NCBI GenBank assembly: GCA_029339195.1 | Contig: JAPTJF010000815.1 | Coordinates: forward strand, 1 to 11,843 | Source: Micractinium sp. NFX-FRZ | Taxonomy: Eukaryota; Chlorophyta; Trebouxiophyceae; Chlorellales; Chlorellaceae | Length of the DNA stretch: 11,843 bases | Reading direction: 5' to 3' | Part shown: positions 1 through 9,900 of the stretch, piece after piece | How positions within the stretch are numbered: position 1 is the first letter of the stretch | Layout of the letters: each line of letters starts with the position of its first letter | Position numbers and translations under genes: made by a program | The notes under the pieces: generated by a model | Database searches by the model: none | What the model was told of the DNA's origin: nothing | The model's input: only the letters and a program-made list of their open reading frames with translations

Positions 1-3000
1 GCCGCCGGCGCTGCTGCGCCGGTCCTGCTGCCGTGGGTCGGCCGCGCCACCGCCGCCGCCGCCCTCTGTGCCGCCGCCGCTGCCGGCTGCCGCTGCTGCG
101 TCCTCACCAAACGTCTGCACACAAACGAGGAAAGCAGTATGGCCGGAAGCAAGGGACAGGGGTTACCAACAGCGGGAGTGGCAGTGGCGCCGCCACCGTC
201 GCCGGTTGCCGCTGCAGTTGAAGCCCACGCCTGAATTTGCACGGCAGGGGGAGGGCAAGGTGGCAGCAGCAGGCAGAGAAGACACAAGCTGGGCCCAGGG
301 CAGCAACCATGCTGGCGCATGCTGCGCACCTGTGCATGTTCACCAAACGACTGCGTGCCTCACTTCCCGCCCTGTTGGCCCCCACAAGGTGACGTCAAGC
401 ACATCCGAACCGTTGAATATGAAGCAATAGAAAAGCAGTGCCCCCTCACCTCCCGCCGCATCTTTGTGAAGTTGTCCTCCCGGAAGGTGCCCCGCTCATC
501 CACCAGCTGCGCCAGAGGCAACATAAATGCCACAAGGGGGAAATGAATAGGTGAGCTGAGTATGGGGAGTGGGGCCTCATTCTGGTTGATCCAGCGCAGG
601 CAGCGGTGCAGCGGCACGCATGCGTGCGCTGGTGCGGTAGGTAGGTTGACCATCTAGCCCAGGCAGCAGCACGGCGCCTACCCACCAGGTAGAGCCCTTT
701 GCCTCCCGAGGGGAATCCGTAGTGGGCCAGCGGGGTGGGGCGGTAGTCTGCAGGGGCAGGCAGAGCGAGCAAGTGTGCGTTATGGGCTGTGGGATTCTTA
801 GAGGCTGTGAGCAATAATGATCGTAGTGGGCCGGGGGGGTGGCCGAGCGAGTGCGTGCCTGTGAGACCGAAAGCAGGCCACAATGGTAGGCCAGGACATG
901 TGCCCATGCGAAACAGCAAGAAGAATCAAGTGGACAAGTGGGAAGCAGCGGCGCCCCACCTGTGTAGACCACGTGGCAGGGCTGTGTGTGGATGTACGAG
1001 ATCCACTGGGCAAACTGGAAGGCGTTGGGCAGGGTGGCGCTGCACAGAGGGGTATACGTGTGTGTGTGTGGGGGGGGGGGGGGAGTAGTTGGGCGCATGG
1101 GGCGGAGCTGGGCCCTGCGCGCATGAGGGCCGCTGCCCGCGCCGGTGCAGCCGCAACACAACAGGGGAGCGGGCGGCCAGGCTGGCAAGGCGGCAGGTGG
1201 GCGGGCAGCGTGGGACAGGGCCTGGGGGGCTGGCTCGACTCTCTGATGCACTCGACATACGCTACAGACACTTGATGGTATGTCGGGCACATTGGGAGAG
1301 GCCCCACCTCAGGAAGACCATGCGTGCGGTGGAGGGCATGAAGATGATTGTCTCCTCCCACACCTGCAGCACGCGTGTTTGGAGACACCTAGTCAGGAGC
1401 GCAGAAGGCGTGCTGTACTCGCACTGCGGCATGCATCAGGTCTTGTCTCTCAAACACGGCAGCAAATGGTGATGAACGGCCCGCGCCCATCATCCAGCCC
1501 TGGTGCACTTGAGAGAACCCGCCGCCCATCATCAATCAGCTCTGATTGATTTGGCACAAACAAAGAAAACACGTGGCCCCCTGTGTGGAGGCACTCACCA
1601 CGCCCCGCTCCCGGTCCTGCATGTAGTGAACCTCGTCAAACACCACCCACGCAATCTCCCTGCAGGTGGGGCGGGAGGGCGGTGGCGGCATCACACAGGG
1701 CAGGGCAGGAAGCGGTGGTTGACGCACACAGGAGACAGCAGGTTGTGGGTGTGCAGCAAGGGGGCGCCTCCGTCGGGCACTGCCCATGCACTTTCCGTGT
1801 GGGGTGGCAAAGGCAGGGGCAAGCGGGGGGGGGGCAGGCGCTGTTGGTAGAGCGCACAGACCGAAAGCCGATGGGGCAGAGGTTGGGTGGGAAAAGCCGC
1901 ACCTGAGGAACTCTGAGCCCCGGTAGATCATGGAGCGCAGGATCTCTGTGGTCATCACCATGCAGCGGGCATTGGGGTTGAGGGTCACGTCGCCTGCATG
2001 CGGTTGGTGGGGGTGGACAGAATAGGGAGGATAGAGTTTAAAGAAAGCTGGTTAGGATGGGCCTGGGGCCAGGGTTGGGGCTGTGCTCAACGCCAAGCCG
2101 GGTTCAGGGTGATGCTGAAAGGTGCAGCTGTTGGGAGGCTGGCAGGAGGCGCACAGCCGGCGGTTGCGTTGCTAACCTACCTACCCGCCCGTCCACAGCC
2201 CCCACGCCCACCCAGCAACCTCCACACCGGCCCGCACCCATGCAACACTATCCCACCCACCCACCTGTCATCAGCCCCACATCCCCAAACTCCTCCGCCA
2301 GCTCGCGGTACTTCTGGTTGGACAGCGCCTGCGGTACAGCAGTACACCCAGGGTGGTCAGCAGTACACATTGAGCGGCGGGGTGCATGCGCTGCTCTTGG
2401 GCGATACAGGTTCAGGACATTTCTAAAGGGAAGGCGCCAAGAGCTGTGTGCAGGCCGCACGGCACGCACCTTGAGGGGGGAGGTGTACACGACGCGCTGC
2501 TCCTGCGCAAACGCCTTTGCAATCGCATACTCCGCCACCACCGTCTTGCCGGCTGCAGCGAGGCACAGTCGAAGTCAAACAGGACACGCTACAGTGGGCC
2601 AGAGTGTGGGAGGCAACTAGCCAGGCCTTGATGCCTGTAAGACTCCGCCACCACCCTCTTGCCGGCTGCAGGCACAAGTCAAGCAGGGTTCAGAGGACAC
2701 CCTAAGGTTGATGGGGCCCCAGGCAGGCCTTGGCGACTGCATACCCGACCGCCACGACCACGCTGCCGGCTGCACGGAGCACAGACTGCGTCTCTCCATG
2801 CAGCCAGCCATGGGCCAACAGAAAAAGTGCACAAACTGCACCAGTTCTGCTAAAGCCACCCACCCGACGTGTGCGCCGCCACCAGCACCGACTCCCGCCG
2901 CTCGATGCAGGCGATGGCAGCTGACTGGAAGGAGTCCAGGGTGAAAGGGTACTGCTTGGCCATGGGCCTGCACCAGCGGGGGTCCTCCATTGTGCCTGCA

Positions 3001-3811
3001 AGCGGGCAGGTTTGCAGCAGGCATGTGGCAGTGACGCCCGCGGAGCCAGTGCGACTCGTGAGGCTCTGAGGCAGAGGCAGAGTGGGAGCGGGGAGGCGGG
3101 CTGCAGGGGTTGGAAGGCAGGGACAGTTGCTTGGCCAGCATCCGCCGTGCCGGCAAGTGCACTGGGCAGGGAGGCAAGTCGGTAAACAACACGCTGTGGG
3201 GGCATTGCAATAGATGAATTATCCAGAGTGCAAAGGGTTTTGCAATGTCTGGTCCTCTTTTGTGACAGAGCAGGCCACTCCCACCCTTCCCCTCCCGCTT
3301 CACCACGCACCACGCTATTGGGAGGAGCGCTGCACCGCTGCTGCCCGCCCCTGTGCAGCGCCAGCACCGCAACCCAACCCACCGTGCTGCTCCGGATCCA
3401 GCGCTGCTTCTGCTGCCGCCACATCATAGTCGGGAGGCACGGCGACCTCATGGGTGCACGACGGCGGCGCCCGCTCCGGTGCTGCCTTCTTGGCAGGGGC
3501 CCCGGCAGCGGGGGCTGCCGCCGCCGCCGGGGGAGCCGCACCAGCAGGCGGAGCGCTGGCTTGCTGCAGGCAGGGGCAGTGGAGGGACAGCCATGCAGGT
3601 AGCGGGCAACGCGGGTGAGCTTACGGCGGGCCAAGTGGCAGAGCGGTGGCGGCGGCGGCAGTGGCGGCAGTGAAAGCAAGAGCGGGCTAGACTGCTGGGC
3701 GGCATGACGCTTTTTGCGCGGTCGACATCCCACCTCTAGGCTGCGCTTCTTCTGCTTGAGCGCCTCCCGGGCCGCAGCTGCCGCCGCCAACCCCTCGGGT
3801 GTGGCCTCCAT
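1..3811 (-). CDS. MTR4: MTR4-type exosome RNA helicase (Ski2-like DExH), 12 N-terminal exons, 3' end outside the window
   Basis: Exons on the minus strand, in order: 3811-3734, 3563-3383, 2995-2864, 2552-2470, 2328-2265, 1993-1903, 1659-1599, 1363-1308, 1039-960, 747-686, 506-450, 114-1. All borders are GT-AG and phases match, giving 353 residues before the edge. Visible motifs: SCTHEV near residue 61; Q-like motif YPFTLDSFQ (102-110); Walker A AHTSAGKT (127-134), split by intron 3; TSPLK/ALSNQ (154-163); TGD (179-181); DEVH box (218-221); SATLPN (249-254); then [11 protein letters not shown] and [12 protein letters not shown]. The DYRPTPL and FREDNF segments fit MTR4/HEN2 rather than SKI2. 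In this family the enzyme unwinds RNA 3'-5' for the nuclear exosome (TRAMP-type complexes). Helicase domain 2 and the arch domain must lie to the left. Exon 12 is a Gly/Ala-rich linker and is the least certain exon. The ATG at 3811 is the only one that opens this frame. Confidence 0.9.
101..358 (-). repeat. weak relic of helicase exon 12 start in intron 11
   Basis: The acceptor and start of exon 12 (101-121; minus strand GCAG then ACGTTTGGTGA) match 338-358 (GCAG then TCGTTTGGTGA). The offset is about 237 bp, near twice the usual unit. Only about 16 bp align, so chance is possible. Intron 11 spans 115-449. Confidence 0.45.
715..846 (-). repeat. relic of helicase exon 10 start in intron 9
   Basis: Segment 715-743 of exon 10 recurs at 819-846 with CGTAGTGGGCC intact and a similar G-rich flank, offset 104 bp. 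It lies in intron 9 (748-959). Confidence 0.7.
1056..1083. repeat. GT repeat joined to a run of 14 G in helicase intron 8
   Basis: A short GT microsatellite runs into 14 consecutive G residues. On the transcribed strand it reads as a C-run shortly before the acceptor at 1041-1040. Length errors are likely in such a run. Confidence 0.85.
1336..1472 (-). repeat. relic of helicase exon 8 start in intron 7
   Basis: Plus-strand segment 1336-1375 (GCATGAAGATGATTGTCTC...CACACCTGCAGCA) resembles 1433-1472 (GCATCAGGTCTTGTCTC...ACACGGCAGCA), offset about 97 bp. The relic has lost the acceptor AG. Intron 7 spans 1364-1598. Confidence 0.65.
1531..1550. repeat. 20-bp palindrome in helicase intron 7
   Basis: Arms ATCAATCAG and CTGATTGAT are perfect and separated by two bases. 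It lies 49 bp inside the intron from the donor at 1598. Function unknown; it is A/T-rich against a GC-rich background. Confidence 0.8.
1976..2137 (-). repeat. relic of helicase exon 6 start in intron 5
   Basis: On the minus strand the exon 6 start, CAG then a T-L-N-P-N coding run (1993-1976), is echoed at about 2124-2100 by CAG followed by codons for ITLNPA. The offset is about 124 bp. The acceptor-like CAG is kept. Intron 5 spans 1994-2264. Confidence 0.65.
2513..2790 (-). repeat. three tandem copies of the Walker A exon start (helicase intron 3)
   Basis: The start of exon 4 with its acceptor (2513-2602) recurs at about 2625-2712 and again at 2727-2790, offsets about 112 and 214 bp. Copy 2 keeps the core that encodes AGK plus the CTGCAG acceptor, with one change in the GKT codon run. 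Copy 3 is more diverged but keeps CAG before CCGGC. Both relics lie inside intron 3 (2553-2863), so this intron holds two decoy 3' splice sites. Confidence 0.9.
2953..3170 (-). repeat. relic of helicase exon 3 start in intron 2
   Basis: Segment 2953-3010 (end of exon 3's 5' part plus acceptor) resembles 3128-3170. They share TGCTTGGCCA and then GTGCC-GCAAG...GGGCAGG, with about 15 bp missing in the relic. The acceptor AG has changed to CCGG in the relic. Intron 2 (2996-3382) is the longest of this gene; the rest of it is unremarkable. Confidence 0.65.
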
Positions 3812-4775
3812 TCCGCCGTTGGCGCTTGGAAGCCTGTGTCGAGACTCCCAGAGCAATCAAGCGATCATCCACGAATCCCGCGAGCAGAACAGAACGCGAG
3901 TTGGGCTTGCAAACTAGGCCGGGCGGCGCTGCATGCGCGGCGTCAGGGCGTGCGCACAAGCACGGACACAGAACTTTGCCAAGGGGCACACGATGGCCGC
4001 ACAATATTGTGTGCAGTCCTGGCGCCCAAACCCTGCCCGGCTGGCAGCACGTCGGCGGAGTCGGTAGCGCAGCGACGTTCAGGTCTAAGGGATGGCCATT
4101 ACAGGCACAGTTCAGTTTCACGAAGCAGGTGGGCAGTTGTGTGCTCAGAATTCCCAGAGACGTTACACAGCGCAAGTGGGCAACCCACACAGCGCACCGT
4201 CCAAGCCCCAGTGCCGGCTGTGGCGGTGGGCCAGAGCGGTCAGCCTTGTCTGTTGACTGAGGTGCGATTACAGGACAGAGTGAGCTAGGTATTTTTTTGT
4301 ATTGTAAAGGTACATTGGGTGGGGTGTGGAGCAACGGGAGGGGTCGCTTTTGTCCCGCAAGGCATGCAGCATGAGGAGCAATGGGCGCACGAGAATTGGA
4401 ATGTGGCCAGCGCGGTTGGGGCGGGAGAGCAAGCGACATAGGAAGCAGGCAACTGAGAAGAGCAGGAAGAAGGGAGCGGGAATAAAATGAGAAAATGGGA
4501 TGAAACAGGGGGGGAATGGGGTACAATGCACGGGTCTGCGATGGGGAAGATTGTGTGTACACGAGATGAGGACAGGAGGGGCAGGCCGGTGGGGGCAGGG
4601 GACCAGAGGCAGGTTGGCCTACAATGAGCAGCAGCAGCAGGCAGCACGGCAGTGGGGAGCAGCAGTGACACGAGGGGCAGCGTCCCTGCAGCCATGCCCC
4701 AGCCTCATGGCACAGCCTGACAGGCAGAGCAGCACTGCCGTCCCACGAATGCACAGCAACCCAACCGCACGTTGC
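3812..4775. other. intergenic: 3' UTR of the J-protein gene and promoter of the helicase gene
   Basis: The 964 bp separate two minus-strand genes arranged head to tail. No spliced or unspliced frame here matches a known family. The upstream part (high coordinates) must hold the 3' UTR of the J-protein gene, and the part next to 3811 the promoter and 5' UTR of the helicase gene. I see no TATA-like box at a convincing distance. An A/T-rich patch near 4288-4316 stands out in GC-rich DNA and lies next to a candidate poly(A) signal. Confidence 0.6.
4268..4272 (-). terminator. candidate TGTAA polyadenylation signal of the J-protein gene
   Basis: TGTAA on the minus strand is the usual green-algal poly(A) signal. 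This copy lies about 505 nt past the TGA, a normal 3' UTR length for such algae. Further copies at 4163-4167 and 4099-4103 are alternatives. A pentamer occurs often by chance, so only the position supports it. Confidence 0.3.
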
Positions 4776-4790
4776 TCACTGCGTGCTGGC

Positions 4791-4826
<36 letters not shown>

Positions 4827-6319
4827 GGCGGCCGGCAGCAGCGACGCCGGCCCGCTTGCCGCCGCTGCTGCCGAGGCCGCCGCCATCGCCGCCTCCTCGG
4901 CTGCCCGCTGCTTTGCCGCTTCCTCCTGCCGCTTCCTCCGGTGGCTGAACACGCGCGGGCGCAGGTCCTCCCTCAAGTATGGGTTCTCTGGCGGCGCCAG
5001 CAGCCCGTTGGGGCGCCACGTGTTTGCATCGTCCTCTTCAAACGTCAAGGCCATCCACATGCCGCTGCACAGGCTGGGCGCCAAACGGGAGGCGGGCGGA
5101 CGGGTCAGGGCGGGGGCAGGTGGGGCAGGCGGTGTTAGGTTGGGTTGGGGTGGTTTCAGGGGTGGTTTCAGGGAAACGGCAAGGAGACACGGGCAGCAGC
5201 GCGGGGCAGCGTGGTCAGGAGGGGTGAGCGCCAGCATGCTGTGAGCAGCAGCAGTGGCAGTGCACACGCGTGCTTGGCTTTGGGCCCTGAAGGCTCTTCA
5301 AGCAGAGGCTGTTGCAGTGACGACAAGCGAAATGAGGAGCAGAGCAGTGGCTGCTGCCGCCAGCCTACTGCCCCAATCAGGCAAGGCAGCAACATGACTA
5401 CCTCAAAGCAGGGAGTCCACTCACGTGATGACCAGCGGGATGAAGAGCACCGCCCCCACCACCCCGTTGCTGAACTTGGCGCCGGCGGGGTGCCCGCCAG
5501 AGGACCAGGCAGAGTGGAAGCCGGAGCCGTAGGCGTGGCCCCGTCCCGCCGCCGCCGCCGCCGCCATGTTGAAGTCCGCGTAGCCTGCCAGGCTGGAGGT
5601 GCCTGCAATGAGACATGAGGGCAACGGATGAAAGTTTGTGTTTGAGAACTGCAGCCCAAAGTGTGCTTACCCGGCCAGGCCGGGCCTGCCTGGCTGCTCT
5701 GCCTCCCCTCCCCTTGCCCTCTCTCTGCAGTCTTCGTCCCTCTGCAGTCTCCGTCCTATCTCCAGCAATCCAACCACCCAGCGTGCGCACCGAATGTCTC
5801 CAACAACCCAACCACCCAGTGTGCGCACCAGACAAACAACACTCACGGCTGGTGAGGGTGCGGTAGGCCCCGCTGATCTCCTTGAAGTGCTTCTCTGCTG
5901 CCTCTCGCATGTGCGCCGGCTGCAGATCTGGATGGTGCTGCTTGCACAGCCGCCGCCACTGCTCCTTGATCTGCGTTGTGTTCAAGACCGGGGGGCAAGC
6001 TTTATGGTGAGGAGGCAGCAAGTGGCGGGCGGATGCTGGGGGAGGCAGGCAGGCGCCTGCCAGCGCGCTGGACAGCTGGGGACAGGCTGGCCAGTGTGCC
6101 GCAGGGTGAGCACGAAGGTAGCTCGGCCCCGCGTAGCCCTGCCGTGTTGAGGGCTCACAGACCCAGCACTGCTACTGCTGCCTGGCAACAGCCTTGGTGG
6201 CAGCGGCAGCGGCGGCGGCTGCCAACAGGCCTGCCCTGAGCACACGACCACCGGCGCACCTCGTCCTCTGTGGCACCGCGAGTGACTCCCATGACATTCC
6301 ACGGGTCGGCCTGCGCCAT
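4776..6319 (-). CDS. J-domain co-chaperone with C-terminal membrane segment and polyalanine tail
   Basis: Exons on the minus strand: 6319-6260, 5970-5847, 5602-5425, 5064-4776; the stop is TGA at 4778-4776 and the product has 216 residues. The J domain spans about residues 5-61: helix I DPWNVMGV, ATEDE entering helix II, the HPD motif at 33-35 (KQHHPD), and KHFKEISGAYRTL as helix III. There is no Gly/Phe or Cys-rich zinc region, so it is a class C (type III) J protein that should stimulate an Hsp70. Residues 105-127 (FSNGVVGAVLFIPLVITG and on) form one likely transmembrane helix. After it come an acidic stretch, LAPPENPYLREDL, a basic/charged helix and an Ala run. This J domain-TM order resembles DNAJC4/DNAJC30-like proteins; organelle location is unknown. 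The ATG sits in a good context (GCCATGG). No presequence could be joined in frame. The first donor, GTGCGC, is weak. Confidence 0.85.
4791..4826 (-). repeat. trinucleotide repeat encoding the polyalanine tail of the J protein
   Basis: An almost uninterrupted CTG run on the plus strand reads as GCA codons in the last exon, giving most of a run of about 15 alanines just before STQ and the stop. Pure triplet runs change length easily. Confidence 0.9.
5317..5449 (-). repeat. relic of J-protein exon 3 end in intron 3
   Basis: The 3' end of exon 3 (5425-5449; it encodes part of the membrane helix) recurs at 5317-5341, offset 108 bp, with about 20 of 25 bases identical. The donor GT after it is lost in the relic. 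It lies in the 360-bp intron 5065-5424. Confidence 0.75.
5766..5840. repeat. two copies of a 38-bp repeat in intron 2 of the J-protein gene
   Basis: CCAACCACCCAG-GTGCGCACC occurs at about 5770 and 5808. It lies just past the donor of exon 2 but does not resemble that exon. Confidence 0.8.
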
Positions 6320-6904
6320 GGCTGCCTCCTCAGTGTGGCGCAAAAACTGGAAGGACACTCAAGAGGAGCAGCCCTCAGGCCCTGCGACCCAGCCTGTCAA
6401 GTGCCTAGGATGGGCAACCGGAAAGAGATTGGACGGCCGGTTCGCAGAGGCAAGCATGTCGAGAGGGCTCGCCTGAGCGCAGCAGGGCCGCAGCAGGGGA
6501 GTAAACAGGCTAAAGTGCACGATCACTCGCGAACCGTGCAAGGACGGAAGTGGGCAGCGCCTGGGAGCCTCCAATCCGCAAAAGCTTGTGCAGCAGAGGT
6601 GAGCATGCGGGTGGCGCGCCATCGGCGGCTCGGGCCATCAGCGGATCGGGCCAGGCAGCGTTTGCAGGGGCAGATGGGCGGCTAGGAGCGGCGTGGGGCG
6701 TCATCGCGGGGCCACCCAGCAACCCACCTCCGTGCCAGCCTCCTGGCCTGCATCTGCTCACTGTGTGTCACCGTTGCAACATGGTTGTCTGTCCCCGCGT
6801 TGGCACTCGCAGCCCGGCTGTTTGTCTGTGGGGTGTGGGCGTTGGCAGGCCCCCCGTAGGCTGTGGTGTGGTTTGGAGAGAGCTTGGCGTGCGAACGGGC
6901 TGTG
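6320..6904. promoter_or_regulatory. divergent intergenic region, shared promoter zone
   Basis: The 585 bp lie between the ATG of the J-protein gene (minus) and the ATG of the RRM gene (plus), so both 5' UTRs and core promoters should be here. No clear TATA box is seen. The DNA is GC-rich and contains no gene I can support. A minus-strand frame at about 6510-6640 looks like an organelle presequence but cannot be joined in frame to the J-protein gene. Confidence 0.5.
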
Positions 6905-9900
6905 ATGGAGGGCGAGACAGCGCTGCCGCAAGTGAACGCGGCCCCAGAGGTGGCGGAGGAGCAGGTGAGGCCCGCCGCCATGATCCGACGGCGCCAGCCG
7001 CCGCTGCCACACCTGCCCCCCACCCCCTGCCTGTGCCTGCCCATCGCAGCTGCCGGTGCCCGCCGTCGTTGCTTTGTTTTATCGAACCCCGCCACCCTGC
7101 CCTCTCCGATACAGCCTGCGCAGGCGGCCGCCACCAATGGCGAGGCTGCGGCGGAGGAGGCGGTGAAGGAGGATGCTGCTGCCGCCCCCACTGCCGAGGG
7201 CGATGCCAAGGAGGAGGAGGCTGCCCCTGCTGCCGAGGACGAGGCCAAGGAGGCTGCTCCCGCTGCCGAGGGCGAGGCCAAGGAGGCTGCTCCCGCTGCC
7301 GAGGGCAAGGCTGAGGAGAAGCCCGCCCCGCCGGCGGCCCCCGCTGGCGGGGAGAAGCCGCCCAGCCGGCCGCCCCAGGTCTTTTTCAACAACGCCCCCC
7401 AGGGGGTGAAGCGGGAGGAGGTGGAGGAGGTGTTCTCCCACTATGGCAAGGTGGGTTGGGTGCTGGGCTGCTTCCTTGGTAAAGCGCTGTACTCTTCTTG
7501 GGTGGGTGCCTGTCGCAGAAGGGAAAGTCTGGTTGAAGGGGGCAGTGGGAGGAGGTGCAGGGTTTAGGGTTACCCTCATCCCTTTAGGAGGGGTACTCTT
7601 TCTCTCTCTCCCCCACCCAGGCCTCCTGCGCCTGCATGCGTTAATCTCGCTTCCCATCTGCCGGCACCTGCGGGAGGTGGGTGTGCCGTGTGTTCGGTAA
7701 TGCGATGGGCTGTGATCACGAATTTGATGGGCTTCGCCTCCATCACACTAGCTACGCCTGCTTCTGCACCAGTGGCGCGCACCCAGGCTGCAGATGGGCT
7801 TCACCACCTGACCGCCGCCCGACCCAGCTACGGTCTCCCCCGTCGTGTATCATGACATGCCTCTGCCTTCCCACCTGTCCCTCCCTGTGTGTGTGTGTGG
7901 TGCTGCAGGTGGTTCGCACCGAGCTGCTGGTGGACTTCACCACCCGCCTTGCCCACCTTATCTTTTCCGACGTCCCGTATCCTGACGCTTCCCAAATCTG
8001 GTGCCTGTGGGCTGCATGCAGGTCGTGCGCACCGAGCTTCCGATGGGCTGTAGCTCCCGCCAGAACCACCTGCCTCTTCCCCATCCTGCATCCTGTCGAT
8101 TCTGACACCCTCCAATCTTTCTTCCTGCGGTACCGCAGGTGGTGCGCACCGAGCTCCTGATGGACTTCACCACCCGCCAGACCCGCGGCTCCGGCTTTGT
8201 GCGCTTCAACGACCCGCAGGCCGCGGCCGACGCCATCGCCGCACTGCACCAGGCCTGGACCTGGCCGGGTGGGTGCCGCGCTGTGCCGCGCTGTGCTGCG
8301 CTGTGCTGTGCTGTGCTGCGCCGTGCTGTGCTGTGCAGCCAGCAGAGGGGCGTGTGCCAGTCGCCGCGCCCTGCTGGCCTGCCCTCCCCTGCCTGCCTCC
8401 TCCTGCCTGCCCTGCCCCCTGCCCGCGGGCGACAGTGCATGTGCTGGTTGTGTCGGTCAATCGTCTCGTCAATCGCATGCCTGCCCCCTGCCTGCCCTGC
8501 ACCTGCCCTCGCCCCGCACCGCCCCCACGCCGGTGCGCCGGGCTACAGGGGCACAAGGCCCCCGATCGCACCCCCTCTCATGTTCACTTCTTGCCTGCTC
8601 TCGTGACTCGTGTCCCACCTGTGCAGGCGCCCCCGCCCCCATGGTGGTGCGCTGGGCGGGCGGCGAGGGGCCCGACCGCAAGCGCAAGGCGGCTCCCCAG
8701 CGGGAGGAGCGGGAGGAGGAGCCGCCAAACGACGACGACAAGAAGCAGGTGAGGCTGACAAGGTGCTGAAGTCGTTTGTGTGTGTCGTGTCGTCTTGTTG
8801 GCCAAAGCCCAGCGGGCCCCGCTTCGCCCTGACCTCATCCGGCACTTCAGGGCCAGTACCCACCCTTCCCTGCCCAGGAAGCTATGAACCTGCCTCACCT
8901 CGTACACACCCGCCTCTTTCCTCCCCCTCCCCCCTGCGCCCCCCCATTGAGAGCAGCTCTTCCTGGCCAAGATCACGCGCCAGATTCCCGAGGACGCCAT
9001 CATGGCGGTACTGGGGCAGTACGGTACCATCGAGAACCTGCGCATGTTCAAGCCCACGCCCGATGCCGTGTACCACAAGGTGGGCACACGACTCTCAGGG
9101 GCATGGCTACTGATTTACCTACTTCAATGGTTGCTGGTTACCTTGGATGGGTTGTCCCGGGCTGCATGCACTGGGTGACGACCCGGACCGCGACTTCAGG
9201 GCCGCAGCGGACGCTGTCGTATGCAAGGTGTGTGTGGGGAGTGGGTCCCTGGTTCTGACAGCACGCTGGGGGCGCTGCAGGTGGGGGCGGGATTGGCAGT
9301 CAGGGTGTGTGCCTCTAGCGGCGGAGACGCCGACTGCGCTCCTGCATGTTGCATGCCTGAGCACTGGGGACTGACCAAGCCAGCCGTCTGCCTGGTGCCC
9401 GGTGCCTGCAGGGGTGCGGCGTGGTGACGTACAGCACGCCGGAGGAGGCTGAGGTGGCGCAGCGCACGCTGGGTGAGCACATTGCCGCCTGCCGTTCCTT
9501 GTCGTGTCAAGTGTCGCCCTGCCACGTCATGCCTTGCCATGCCATGTCATGCCGTGCCTCCAGCTGAGCGGAGCCACCTTGCAAACCCACCGTTCCGTGG
9601 CCCCACACACCCTTGCTGTGCCCGGCTGCTCTCCCTCACCCTTCCTGGTTTCTGACCCACTGCTCTCCCGTTGCCCTTCTCTTGCCTCCCTTTGTGCAGA
9701 CGAGGTGTACGTGTGGGAGGGCATGCGGGAGGCCATGATTGCCAAGTTCAATGAGAGCGAGTCCAACAAGCGGCGGCGGGAGGAGGCGATGCGCACCGGA
9801 CCCAACTACGTGTCCCTGGAGCAGCCGCCCCCCGGCTGCGACATGGGTGAGCGATTGGAGGGAAGGTGTTTTGGAGCATGGGTGCCTGGCAGCCAGGGGG

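Noticed and set aside
577..1290. Long minus-strand open frames (237 and 196 codons) across helicase introns
   Set aside because: They run through several splice junctions and encode Pro/His/Cys-rich low-complexity sequence. Only the short stretches within my exons match a family. GC-rich DNA gives long chance frames.
1040..1307. Possible relic of exon 9 start near 1179 in helicase intron 8
   Set aside because: Short interrupted match in G-rich DNA; not convincing.
3687..4754. 355-codon minus-strand frame covering the intergenic region
   Set aside because: No recognisable domain, biased composition, and it overlaps the helicase 5' exon in another frame.
6510..6640. Minus-strand frame resembling a mitochondrial presequence (ending ARFAS) upstream of the J-protein gene
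   Set aside because: The available donors do not join it in frame to the J-domain exon, except through a poor GTCC site. Kept only as a possibility.
7560..7572. Plant-type telomere motif (GGGTTTAGGGTTA)
   Set aside because: Under two units inside an intron; likely chance.
8749..8956. Possible relics of exon 5 start near 8792 and 8861 in intron 4
   Set aside because: Only about 10-13 bases match in GC-rich sequence; not above chance by eye.
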